Below, piece by piece: positions 5,631 to 14,405 of a stretch of DNA of 44,978 bases; position 1 is the stretch's first letter; each line of letters begins with the position of its first letter. Origin of the DNA: Methyloglobulus morosus KoM1. GTDB taxonomy: Bacteria; Pseudomonadota; Gammaproteobacteria; Methylococcales; Methylomonadaceae. The DNA is taken from assembly GCF_000496735.2 (NCBI RefSeq), contig NZ_AYLO01000034.1, positions 14,887-59,864 on the forward strand, read 5' to 3'. Made by a program: the position numbers and the translations under genes. A model generated the notes under the pieces. It was not told the origin of the DNA and made no database searches. It worked only from the letters and a program-made list of their open reading frames with translations.

Positions 5631-8600
5631 ATGTCTACCGTCCTAAGCGCTTTTCACCCCGTGGTAGCTGACTGGTTCCTAAGCCACTTTAAGTCACCCA
5701 CAGAAGCCCAAAACAAGGCGTGGCCCGTCATCCAGGCAGGACAATCAGCACTGATCGCCGCACCCACCGGTTCGGGTAAGACATTGGCGGCATTTTTGGC
5801 CGTTATCGACCAATTGGTCAAGCAGGGCTTATCGTCTTCCCTGCCTAATCAAACCCAAGTGCTTTACGTCTCACCGCTAAAAGCACTATCCAACGACATC
5901 AATAAAAACCTGGAACAACCGTTATTGGGTATCGGTATGGCGCTGCTCGAAGCTTCGCTGCCCGGTATTGCCATTCGGGCACAGACGCGCACCGGCGATA
6001 CCAGTCAAATTGAACGGGCAGCGATGAAACGGTTCCCTCCGCATATCCTGGTTACCACGCCGGAATCATTGTTCATCCTACTGACGTCGGAATCTGGGCG
6101 TGAAATGCTAAAAACGGTCCGTACCGTGATCGTGGATGAAATCCATGCTCTGGCGGGTAACAAACGCGGTGCCCACTTGATGTTGTCGCTGGAACGGCTT
6201 GCGCAATTAACCGGACAGTCGCCGGTACGCATTGGCTTGTCGGCCACGCAAAAGCCGCTGACCACCATCGCGCAGTATTTGATCGGCGACCGTGATATGC
6301 CGTGTACGATAATTGACATCGGTCATATCCGAAAGCGCGATTTATTGGTGGAAGTCACCAGTTCGCCATTGGAAGCCATAATGGCCAACGAAGTCTGGAC
6401 AGAAATTTACGACCGACTGGAAACGCTGGTCAATGAACACCGTACCACCCTGATTTTCGTCAATACCCGGCGGTTGGCGGAACGTGCCGCCGCCGCTTTG
6501 GCTGATCGATTGGGCGAGGCAGCGGTCACGGCGCATCACGGCAGTCTCGCCAAAGAGCATCGGTTGTCGGCGGAACACCGGCTCAAACAAGGGCAGCTTA
6601 AGGCATTGGTGGCAACGGCATCGTTAGAACTCGGCATTGACATTGGTGATGTCGATTTGGTTTGCCAATTGGGTTCGCCCCATTCAATTGCGGCTTTTTT
6701 GCAGCGGGTCGGCCGTTCCGGCCATAGCTTGGAAGCTATTCCCAAAGGTCGGTTATTCCCGTTGTCGCGTAACGATTTACTGGAATGCGCCGCCTTGTTG
6801 AATGCGATTGCCAAAGACCAGCTTGACAGCATCAAAATCCCTGATTACCCCTTGGATGTGCTGTCGCAACAAATCGTCGCGGAAGTGGCCTGCCGGGAAT
6901 GGAATGAACGCGAGCTTTTCCAAGCCTTGACGTTAGCATGGCCTTATCGCACATTGACGGTAGGGCAATATACAGCGGTCGTCAAAATGCTGAGCGACGG
7001 CTATCACACGCGGCGTGGGCGGCGCAGCGCCTATTTGCACCGCGATGCCGTCCAGGGTGTCCTGCGTCCTCGTAAAGGCGCACGGTTGACCGCTATCATG
7101 AATGGCGGAGCCATCCCAGACCAGTTCGACTACAATGTCATCTTGCAACCAGAAGGCTTGTTCATTGGTACGTTAAATGAAGATTTTGCCTTTGAGAGCA
7201 TGCCGGGCGATATTTTTCAGTTGGGCAATACCTCTTACCGAATGCTCAAAATTGAACAAGGCAAAGTGTATGTCGAAGATGCCCACGGACAACCCCCCAA
7301 TATTCCGTTCTGGCTTGGCGAAGCGCCGGGGCGTAGCGACGAATTATCGGCTGCGGTTTCGGAATTGACGGCAACCATCGATCGCCTATTAGAACGTGGG
7401 GAGGATGCCGCCCGACAATACATTTACCAGCAATTAGCGTTACCTCTTGCAGCAGCAGAACAGTTATTTAGCTATTTGGCTGCCGCTAAAGCGGCACTGA
7501 CGGTGCTGCCGACATTTAACAACATTATTTTCGAGCGGTTTTTTGATGAAACTGCCGATATGCATTTCGTTATCCATTCGGTTTATGGGTCACGAATTAA
7601 CAAAGCCTGGGGATTGGCGCTACGTAAGCGGTTTTGCCGACGCTTTAATTTCGAGCTACAGGCCGCCGCTGATGAGAATAATATCGTCCTATCGTTAGGC
7701 CCTACGCATAGCTTTCCACTGAACGAGCCATCCGGTTACCTTAAGGCCGAAACCGTCCAAACTGTCTTGACGCAAGCGCTGCTGGATGCGCCGATGTTTC
7801 CGACGCGCTGGCGTTGGGTGGCGAATACCGCCTTGGCTGTACCGCGAAACAGGGCAGGCAAAAAAATTCCGGCAATATTTCAACGGAACGACGCCGAAGA
7901 CCTGGTCGCTGTCATATTCCCGGATCAGTTGGCTTGTATTGAAAATATCGCGGGTGACCGTGAAATACCCGATCATCCGTTAGTCAACCAAACGCTCTGG
8001 GACTGCCTGCATGAACTAATGGATATTGACGGTTTAAAGCAGGTGCTGACGGGCATTGAGAACGGTAGCATCCAGATCATTACTCGTGATTTGACCGGCC
8101 CGTCGCCAATGGCCCAGGAAATTATCAATGCCAAGGCTTATGCTTTTCTCGATGATGCGCCAGCAGAGGAACGGCGTACCTTGGCGATACAGCAACGTCG
8201 CCTCAACAGTCCGCAGGATGCCGCAGAGATCGGGCGATTAAACCCAGAAGCCATTGATCGCGTCCGGCTCGAAGCTTGGCCGGAATTCAATAATGCAGAT
8301 GAATTGCACGATGCCTTAGTGGTTCTCGGCTTTATGACGGAACAGGAAGGCCAACATGGCCCGTTACCCAAGCCGCCAAATACCCTAGCCCAAAATGCGA
8401 CAAGCCTGCTTGGCATCCTGCAATCTACGCATCGGGCAACCGTCCTGACATTAGCCAACGGACAGCGTCTTTGGGTGTCCGCCGAGCGGTTACACGAATG
8501 CCTTATACTTTTTCCCGATATAAGTTTGTCGCCGGATATCGCCGCAGTAACCGTCGATAGGGCTTTATCCCTAGAAGACAGCTTGCGGGGGCTGGTCCAC

Positions 8601-9911
8601 AGCCGCATGGAATACCTTGGCCCTATCACCGTTGTGGAACTTGCCCAGCCGTTAGGGATGGCCATTTCAAAAATCGAGCAAACCTTACTGGCTTTGGAAC
8701 AACAAGGCATTGTGTTGCAAGGACAATTCACACCCGGCACACAGGCGACTGAATGGTGTGAGCGGGGTTTATTGGCACGGATACATCGCTATACCCAAAA
8801 ACAATTACGCAGTGAAATAGAACCCGTTGCACCGGCAGACTTTATGCGGTTTTTGTTCAAGTGGCATGGCTTGCACGATCCGGTAAGCGGAGAATCCGGA
8901 TTGTCAAAGGTATTGCAGCAGCTAGAAGGCTGCCATATAGCGGCAGCCAGTTGGGAGCCGGAAATACTGGCCAAACGGGTTAAACCTTATTTCGCCTCAG
9001 AACTCGACCAATTATGCACGGCAGGGCGGTTTGTCTGGTTACGATTGAAATCGACTGGCGAAAATTCGCCCAAATCGGCTAGGAAATCCACCCCCATTGC
9101 GCTGATTGCTCGCACGAATATCGATTTCTGGCGGCAGATGATACCGTTACCTGTTGCGGAGACAATGCACTTAACAGGCAACGCCCAGAAAGTGTTTGGC
9201 GTGTTAAAGGAATGGGGGGCCAGCTTCTTTCAGGAAATTGTCCGTGAGACGGGCCTGCTAAAAACGCAACTTGAAGAAGCGTTGGGAGAGTTGGCGGCGG
9301 CGGGTTTGATTACTTCCGACAGTTTTCATGGCCTACGGACCTTAGTGATGCCGCAAACTATCCTGCATCGGCGCAGCAAACGCTATCCCAGCCATGACCC
9401 GATGGCCAGTGCAGGCAGATGGTCTTTATTGCGTCCACCCCGATTGAAGCCTACCGACAGTTATGAACACGTCGAGCATATCGCCCGAAACTTACTGCTG
9501 CGTTATGGTGTGGTGTTTCGCAAAGTTCTGGAGCGGGAAGAAAGCATCCCAAGTTGGCGGGAACTGATCTATATTTATCGGCGGCTTGAAGCCCGTGGCG
9601 AACTGCGCGGCGGTCGTTTTGTGGAAGGTTTTTCTGGCGAACAGTTCGCCTTGCCCGAAGCCGTCAATGCACTCAATGCGATCCGAAAGCAAGAAAAAAC
9701 CGCCGAATTGACCGTGCTTAGCACTGCCGATCCGCTAAATCTAAGCGGGCTTATCACGCCCGGCGAACGGATAGCATCCTTATCTGGCAATCGGTTGGTT
9801 TATCGGGACGGCGTGCCCGTTGCGCATGGTTCACACCGGAAAATTAATTTTTTACAAACTTTCGACGCAGAGAACCAACGGCTTTTGCAAGCCGCGTTGT
9901 TGGGCAAGTAG
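5631..9911 (+). CDS. lhr: Lhr-type large ATP-dependent helicase
   Basis: A 1426-residue superfamily 2 helicase. Walker A APTGSGKT lies at residues 44-51, the DEIH box at 169-172 and SAT at 204-206. The second RecA domain carries 'LVATASLELGIDIGDVDLVCQLGSPHSIAAFLQRVGRSGH'. A winged-helix and Lhr-core region follows, then a long C-terminal extension of ~550 residues, close to the size of E. coli Lhr (about 1540), so this is the long Lhr-Core plus CTD form. Lhr proteins translocate 3'-5' on single-stranded DNA, unwind RNA:DNA hybrids and act in DNA repair. It stands alone, without the nuclease and ligase partners seen in some bacteria. No strong ribosome binding site precedes the ATG. Confidence 0.93.
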   Translation: MSTVLSAFHPVVADWFLSHFKSPTEAQNKAWPVIQAGQSALIAAPTGSGKTLAAFLAVIDQLVKQGLSSSLPNQTQVLYVSPLKALSNDINKNLEQPLLGIGMALLEASLPGIAIRAQTRTGDTSQIERAAMKRFPPHILVTTPESLFILLTSESGREMLKTVRTVIVDEIHALAGNKRGAHLMLSLERLAQLTGQSPVRIGLSATQKPLTTIAQYLIGDRDMPCTIIDIGHIRKRDLLVEVTSSPLEAIMANEVWTEIYDRLETLVNEHRTTLIFVNTRRLAERAAAALADRLGEAAVTAHHGSLAKEHRLSAEHRLKQGQLKALVATASLELGIDIGDVDLVCQLGSPHSIAAFLQRVGRSGHSLEAIPKGRLFPLSRNDLLECAALLNAIAKDQLDSIKIPDYPLDVLSQQIVAEVACREWNERELFQALTLAWPYRTLTVGQYTAVVKMLSDGYHTRRGRRSAYLHRDAVQGVLRPRKGARLTAIMNGGAIPDQFDYNVILQPEGLFIGTLNEDFAFESMPGDIFQLGNTSYRMLKIEQGKVYVEDAHGQPPNIPFWLGEAPGRSDELSAAVSELTATIDRLLERGEDAARQYIYQQLALPLAAAEQLFSYLAAAKAALTVLPTFNNIIFERFFDETADMHFVIHSVYGSRINKAWGLALRKRFCRRFNFELQAAADENNIVLSLGPTHSFPLNEPSGYLKAETVQTVLTQALLDAPMFPTRWRWVANTALAVPRNRAGKKIPAIFQRNDAEDLVAVIFPDQLACIENIAGDREIPDHPLVNQTLWDCLHELMDIDGLKQVLTGIENGSIQIITRDLTGPSPMAQEIINAKAYAFLDDAPAEERRTLAIQQRRLNSPQDAAEIGRLNPEAIDRVRLEAWPEFNNADELHDALVVLGFMTEQEGQHGPLPKPPNTLAQNATSLLGILQSTHRATVLTLANGQRLWVSAERLHECLILFPDISLSPDIAAVTVDRALSLEDSLRGLVHSRMEYLGPITVVELAQPLGMAISKIEQTLLALEQQGIVLQGQFTPGTQATEWCERGLLARIHRYTQKQLRSEIEPVAPADFMRFLFKWHGLHDPVSGESGLSKVLQQLEGCHIAAASWEPEILAKRVKPYFASELDQLCTAGRFVWLRLKSTGENSPKSARKSTPIALIARTNIDFWRQMIPLPVAETMHLTGNAQKVFGVLKEWGASFFQEIVRETGLLKTQLEEALGELAAAGLITSDSFHGLRTLVMPQTILHRRSKRYPSHDPMASAGRWSLLRPPRLKPTDSYEHVEHIARNLLLRYGVVFRKVLEREESIPSWRELIYIYRRLEARGELRGGRFVEGFSGEQFALPEAVNALNAIRKQEKTAELTVLSTADPLNLSGLITPGERIASLSGNRLVYRDGVPVAHGSHRKINFLQTFDAENQRLLQAALLGK

Positions 9912-9928
9912 GCTGTTGATAGGTCAAA

Positions 9929-10003
9929 GGGTGGGCAACGCTTTTTTGCCCACCGTTTACGTCACGGATTTGTCCCGCGTGGGCAAAAAAGCGTTGCCCA
10001 ACC
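9929..10003. repeat. Long inverted repeat downstream of lhr
   Basis: Arms of 25 bases at 9929-9953 and 9979-10003 are inverted copies with one mismatch; the left arm begins GGGTGGGCAACGC. Each arm is also partly self-complementary (TGGGCAA ... TTGCCCA). The hairpin begins 18 bases after the lhr stop, so it may end its transcript, but the layout is more like a dispersed intergenic palindrome. No other copy occurs in this window. The rest of the gap to 10190 shows no gene. Confidence 0.7.
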
Positions 10004-10190
10004 TTGTGACTGATGGTCTTGCTTATTGATTTTGCTCAGAAAGCGGTTCATTTAACCAGGCTGACGATGTTTTAGGAACTCGTGCTGTAGTTTTTGTGTC
10101 CACTAACGGAAATGGGCAGGAGCACATCGGTTGCCACTATAATGTTGATGCCTAGTCTATTGCGTACACTGATCATAATTGGAGCTAAAC

Positions 10191-11831
10191 ATGATACACC
10201 AAGCACGTTACTACTTTCGTCATGTCAAAGAGGATATACCTGCCGGGATAGTCGTGTTCCTGGTCGCATTGCCACTTTGTTTGGGAATTGCGCTAGCATC
10301 GGGCGTACCTTTGTTTTCTGGCCTGATTGCGGGTTTGGTGGGTGGTTTGGTGGTGGCTTGGCTAAGCGGTTCACAACTGAGTGTGAGCGGCCCCGCTGCC
10401 GGCCTTACCGTTATTGTTTTCAATGCGTTGCAAACTTTGGGTGATTTTCAGGCTTTTTTGCTCGCCTGTGTCCTGGCGGGCATGATGCAACTGGCGTTGG
10501 GTTTTTTGAAGGCAGGGATTATAGGTTCCTTTTTCCCTTCCGCCGTCATTAAGGGTATGTTGGCGGCTATCGGCTTGATCCTCATTATAAAACAGGTACC
10601 CCATGCGGTCGGTTATGATGCCAGTTTCGAGGGTGACGAAAGTTATATGAAGGAAACGGCGGAATCGAGCTTTTTTGAACTGTTTGATTCCTTACAGGCT
10701 ATCTCGCCTGGGGCGGTAGTAATCAGTGCAGTCGGTTTGTTGATCTTGATCGTGTGGGAATTGCCTTGGTTCAAACGGCAAGCGCTGTTGAACCTGATCC
10801 CCGGCCCTTTGGTTACAGTCGTGTGGGGCGTTTGCTTCAACCAGTTTGCCGTCCAGTTCGCGCCAGACTGGCAAGTCAAGCCGGAACATCTTGTTAACCT
10901 TCCCGTATCGGAACATCCCGGCGATTTTTTGAATCACCTGGTGTTCCCAGATTTCAGTTATTTAAATAATCCGCAAGTGTATGTTGTGGCTGTCACGATA
11001 GCCATAATCGCCAGCTTGGAAACCTTGTTAAGCCTGGAAGCCACCGATAAGCTTGATCCCTTAAAACGCTTGACACCAACCAACCGTGAGCTTAAGGCGC
11101 AAGGCATGGGCAATATCATCAGCGGGCTGTTGGGTGGGTTGCCTATGACGGCGGTTATTGTGCGTAGCTCGGCCAACATTAATGCGGGCGGCAAAACTAG
11201 CTTGTCTTGTTTTGTCCATGGTGTTTGTTTGCTAATCAGCATCTTGTTTTTTGCACGCTATCTTAACGCCATCCCTTTGGCTTGTTTGGCGGCAATCCTG
11301 TTATATACGGGCTATAAGCTGGCAAAACCTTCCATGTTCATGGAGTTTTACCGTAAAGGGATGAGCCAGTTGTTGCCATTCGTCATCACTGTCGGCGCCA
11401 TTTTGGCAACGGATTTGCTGAAAGGCATGGCAATTGGCATGGCAATCGGCTTGTTTTTCGTGATTCGCGCGAATTATAACGCGGCAATTTCTATGACGAG
11501 GACAAATAATCATTACCAAATAACGCTGAATAAGGACGTTTCCTTTCTGAATAAGGCGCTGCTTAGGAAATTTATTTTACTCGTTGAAGAGAATGAGAAT
11601 AGCAAAGTTACCATAGATGCCCATAAGGCGCAGTTTATTGACCACGACATCCTGGAAACGATTGATGATTTTATGGCATCGGCGCAAGACAGCAATATAA
11701 CTGTAGAGGTGATCGATGTGTACGGTAAGGAAAAAATAAGGAAAACCCAAGAATTGACCCTATTTGATGGATTTTCTCCCATTCCTCAACCCCATGAAAA
11801 AAACTATCACGGCGGAGTTGACGGCCTGTAG
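10191..11831 (+). CDS. SulP-family inorganic anion transporter
   Basis: A 546-residue inner-membrane protein started at the ATG at 10191, 7 bases behind GGAG; a reading four codons longer is less likely. Residues 1-435 hold the multi-helix SulP core ('DIPAGIVVFLVALPLCLGIALASGVPLFSGLIAGLVGG', 'GSQLSVSGPAAGLTVIV', 'ASLETLLSLEATDKLDP', 'GLPMTAVIVRSSANINAGGKT'). Residues 440-525 form a reduced STAS domain ('KVTIDAHKAQFIDHDILETIDDF'). Such proteins move sulfate or bicarbonate; the sequence does not tell which. In several bacteria close relatives are linked to carbonic anhydrase, which is absent here. Monocistronic by position. Confidence 0.88.
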   Translation: MIHQARYYFRHVKEDIPAGIVVFLVALPLCLGIALASGVPLFSGLIAGLVGGLVVAWLSGSQLSVSGPAAGLTVIVFNALQTLGDFQAFLLACVLAGMMQLALGFLKAGIIGSFFPSAVIKGMLAAIGLILIIKQVPHAVGYDASFEGDESYMKETAESSFFELFDSLQAISPGAVVISAVGLLILIVWELPWFKRQALLNLIPGPLVTVVWGVCFNQFAVQFAPDWQVKPEHLVNLPVSEHPGDFLNHLVFPDFSYLNNPQVYVVAVTIAIIASLETLLSLEATDKLDPLKRLTPTNRELKAQGMGNIISGLLGGLPMTAVIVRSSANINAGGKTSLSCFVHGVCLLISILFFARYLNAIPLACLAAILLYTGYKLAKPSMFMEFYRKGMSQLLPFVITVGAILATDLLKGMAIGMAIGLFFVIRANYNAAISMTRTNNHYQITLNKDVSFLNKALLRKFILLVEENENSKVTIDAHKAQFIDHDILETIDDFMASAQDSNITVEVIDVYGKEKIRKTQELTLFDGFSPIPQPHEKNYHGGVDGL

Positions 11832-11864
11832 ATGGGGTTGTGGCTTAGCGGCAATGCTGCCTAC

Positions 11865-11958
11865 GGGCTTATCGTATAGTTCCGATAAGCCCCCTCTTAC
11901 CCTAACTGAGCGCGTAGTTTTGATTGGTAAACCCAGACAATCCAGTATTGCTGGGTTT
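11865..11958. terminator. Hairpins between the convergent SulP and HIT genes
   Basis: A perfect 10-bp stem, GGGCTTATCG / CGATAAGCCC (11865-11874 and 11883-11892), is followed by an 8-bp stem, AAACCCAG / CTGGGTTT (11929-11936 and 11951-11958), which ends in a short T-rich run. They lie between two convergent genes and could stop transcription from either side. Neither has a long T-tract, so this is a moderate call. Confidence 0.45.
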
Positions 11959-12007
11959 CATTTCTCAACCCAGCCCACCCTGGGTGATATTTCATGCACT
12001 GCCTTAT

Positions 12008-12424
12008 TTAACCCTTAACTAAGCCAAGCTCACTGGTGACAAAGGTTATCGCATCTGCCAATTCCTGCTCCGCATAAGGGGTTGCCGTAAACTTGCCCCA
12101 CACTGGGGAAGGCCAGGCTTTGTCGGAACGATAACGAACCACATGATGAATATGGAGTTGCTGCACGAGGTTGCCAATCGCGGCAATGTTGATTTTGTCT
12201 GCTTTGTAAAGCACATTTAGCCGTTCGGCGAGCCCACTGGATTCTTCGATCAATACGCTGCGTTGCTGTTTGCTGAGTTGGTAAATCTCGGTAATGCCTT
12301 CTATTTCTGGCACCAGGATGAACCAGGGGAATTGGCTGTCGTTCATGAGCAGCACGCGGGATAGCCCTAATTTCCCAAGGGGGATGCAATCTTTTTCCAG
12401 TTGCGGATGCAGGTGAAATGTCAT
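12008..12424 (-). CDS. HIT-family (histidine triad) protein
   Basis: A 138-residue protein of the HIT superfamily of nucleotide hydrolases and transferases. 'LHPQLEKDCIPLGKLGLSRVLLMNDSQFPWFILVPE' is the usual N-terminal half, and 'NLVQQLHIHHVV' carries the histidine cluster. The triad departs from H-x-H-x-H (here H-I-H-H-V), as is common in the subgroup ending 'AWPSPVWG', so the exact catalytic chemistry is open. Transcribed divergently from the membrane protein gene at 12526, with about 100 bases between them. Confidence 0.85.
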   Translation of the reverse strand: MTFHLHPQLEKDCIPLGKLGLSRVLLMNDSQFPWFILVPEIEGITEIYQLSKQQRSVLIEESSGLAERLNVLYKADKINIAAIGNLVQQLHIHHVVRYRSDKAWPSPVWGKFTATPYAEQELADAITFVTSELGLVKG

Positions 12425-12473
12425 TAATTTTTCACTTGAAAAAGCTTAAAAAGGCACTTAAAATTTGCCGCCT

Positions 12474-12502
12474 TTGATTAAATTTATAGCCAATCATACT
12501 AT
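12474..12502 (+). promoter_or_regulatory. Candidate sigma-70 promoter of the membrane protein gene
   Basis: TTGATT (12474-12479) and TACTAT (12497-12502) are spaced by 17 bases, giving a predicted transcript start roughly 17 bases before the ATG at 12526. Seen in sequence; activity inferred. Confidence 0.5.
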
Positions 12503-12525
12503 AACCAGAAGCAGAGAAAAGTTCC

Positions 12526-13572
12526 ATGTCCGCGTCGTCCGTTTCCATTCACGATTCTTTATGTGATCAAAAACAGGCGGTCTCGTTTCGCCTGTTGTTA
12601 GGCCTTTATGGCATTATCCCCGTGTGTTTGATCTTGCAATGCCTCGACCATTGGCTTTGGCAGGATTATCTGCGGAACAACCTTCCCAGCAGCCCTTATC
12701 ATTTTGTGTTGTTCCAAATTTTGTTTGGTACGCCCCACATTATCGCCAGCAATATCTTGTTGGTAAGCAACAAGGATTATCTGGTGCATTACCGTAAGCA
12801 TATTGCCTTGATGACAGTTGCCATTGTGATCGGCTATGTTTTGGGCAATATGTTGTTGCCGTATCGGCTGCTGTATGTTTTTGTGGCAGCCTGGACGGTT
12901 TACCATGTGCTTAAGCAGCAGTATGGCATAGCGCGGGGTGTTTGCCAATTGCCTGAGTCGGCGTTTAAGCTGCTGTTAGCGCTCAGTGTGGCGGCGGGTG
13001 TTGCAATTTATCTCAGTATTTTTTTGAGGAGCAGCCTGACGGCAGAGCAAGTATATTGGATTAAACACATTGCTGCCCTGGGGTGTTTGCTGCTGGTGTC
13101 TGCCGCATTTGTTTGTCAGCATTTTGTTGTTACGTCGTTTGGGCTATGGTTTTATTGGTCTAATGTGTTTTTGGTGTTGGCCAGTTTTTATTTATTTCTC
13201 CAGCAGCATTATTTCATGGCGATCCTGGTGCCGCGCTTTGTGCATGATGCGACCGCGTATGTTTTTTATGTGACGCATGATTACAATAAGCATCAACATA
13301 ACCCGCAGAATATTATTTACCGATATGCAGGCCGGTGCGGCATCCACCTATTTTTGGTGTTGCCTTGCCTGTCGTTTTCGCTGGCTTTTTTGTTGCAGGC
13401 TTACGGCGATTACCTTGCGAATTTAATAACTCAGTATTTATTGGGTACGGAGTTTTATAAGGTGGTTACGCTAGGTTTTCTGGGTTATTTAGCGTTAATG
13501 CACTACTACATGGAAGGCTTGACTTGGCAGAAGGATTCGCCGTATCGCAAATTTATTGCTTTTAGTAAGTAA
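12526..13572 (+). CDS. Polytopic membrane protein with conserved-looking histidines, unknown function
   Basis: A 348-residue protein with about eight to nine hydrophobic segments. Histidines occur in or beside helices within striking contexts: 'FGTPHIIASNILL', 'WTVYHVLKQQYGI', 'RFVHDATAYVFYVTHDYNKHQHN' and 'LMHYYMEGLTW'. Such spaced His residues recall membrane diiron or carotenoid-cleaving enzymes (Brp/Blh type) but no known signature is complete. I do not recognise the family. It has its own promoter and a hairpin after the stop, so it is probably monocistronic. Confidence 0.6.
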   Translation: MSASSVSIHDSLCDQKQAVSFRLLLGLYGIIPVCLILQCLDHWLWQDYLRNNLPSSPYHFVLFQILFGTPHIIASNILLVSNKDYLVHYRKHIALMTVAIVIGYVLGNMLLPYRLLYVFVAAWTVYHVLKQQYGIARGVCQLPESAFKLLLALSVAAGVAIYLSIFLRSSLTAEQVYWIKHIAALGCLLLVSAAFVCQHFVVTSFGLWFYWSNVFLVLASFYLFLQQHYFMAILVPRFVHDATAYVFYVTHDYNKHQHNPQNIIYRYAGRCGIHLFLVLPCLSFSLAFLLQAYGDYLANLITQYLLGTEFYKVVTLGFLGYLALMHYYMEGLTWQKDSPYRKFIAFSK

Positions 13573-13614
13573 GGGCGGGTTATGCCGTGTCCAAGGGTAT
13601 CAAAACGGATATGG

Positions 13615-13646
13615 TTTGGAGTGCAAATCAAGGTTTGTGCTCCAAA
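13615..13646. terminator. Hairpin between convergent genes
   Basis: TTTGGAGTGCAAA (13615-13627) pairs with TTTGTGCTCCAAA (13634-13646) with 11 of 13 positions complementary and a 6-base loop. The arms' A- and T-ends suit a bidirectional terminator between the membrane protein gene (+) and murU (-). Confidence 0.45.
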
Positions 13647-13736
13647 TTTATCGGCACTACGGTTCCACACTCAAGCCCGAACTTTTAGGAAAGTAAAGTG
13701 TTTAGCACGGCGTAATCCGCCAAATCGACTAATCGG

Positions 13737-14405
13737 TTAAGCTTCCCGTAAATGCCGGTCTAACTCATCCAATCTTTCGGGTGTGCCAATATCCATCCAA
13801 AATCCTGAGTAATGTTGCCCTGTCGCTTTCTTTGCGGCAATGGCTTCAAGCAGTAAAGGTAATAATTTACGTTTACCTGGCAGGGTATTGATGAAAAGGT
13901 CGGGATGATATACTCCAATCCCACTAAAAGTATATCGTTGAGCATCGTTATCTGTGAGTTGACCTGAACTACGCAAACCAAAATCCCCTTTTGCATGATG
14001 AGTGGGATTATCAACCATGACTAAATGGATTAAGTCCAGGCTGGCTTTTTTCAATTCCGCAAACGGAAAATCCGTCGCAATATCGCCGTTGACGACGAGA
14101 AACGGGTCGTTGCCTAATAAGGGCAGGGCGTTGATGATGCCGCCAGCGGTTTCCAATGGTTCGTCGCCTTCTGGGGAATACGCAATATTCGCACCGAAGG
14201 CTTTTCCGTCATCCAGTTTATCTTCTATTTGCTGGCCAAAACGGGCATGGTTGATCACTATTTCGGTAAATCCTGCCGACACGAGTTGGCTGATGGTATG
14301 TAAAATCAACGGCTTGCCAGCGACGGGGAGCAAGGGTTTGGGGGTGCTGTCGGTTAAAGGCCGCATCCGTTCGCCGCGACCAGCGGCCAGTATCATGGCT
14401 TTCAT
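13737..14405 (-). CDS. murU: N-acetylmuramate alpha-1-phosphate uridylyltransferase
   Basis: A 222-residue nucleotidyltransferase. The N-terminal signature 'MILAAGRGERMRPLTDSTPKPLLPVAGKPLI' binds nucleotide, and 'FLVVNGDIATDFPF' and 'FSGIGVYHPDLF' follow at usual spacing. MurU converts MurNAc-1-phosphate and UTP into UDP-MurNAc in the peptidoglycan recycling route that bypasses de novo synthesis. Its ATG overlaps the stop of amgK by four bases, the known operon partner that makes the substrate. The pair next to lptD-surA matches the order known from Pseudomonas. Confidence 0.9.
   Translation of the reverse strand: MKAMILAAGRGERMRPLTDSTPKPLLPVAGKPLILHTISQLVSAGFTEIVINHARFGQQIEDKLDDGKAFGANIAYSPEGDEPLETAGGIINALPLLGNDPFLVVNGDIATDFPFAELKKASLDLIHLVMVDNPTHHAKGDFGLRSSGQLTDNDAQRYTFSGIGVYHPDLFINTLPGKRKLLPLLLEAIAAKKATGQHYSGFWMDIGTPERLDELDRHLREA

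Noticed and set aside
9820-10444. Plus-strand frames around the lhr/SulP junction (9820-10029, 10094-10444)
   Set aside because: They overlap lhr and SulP in other frames, have no ribosome binding sites and no recognisable protein content.
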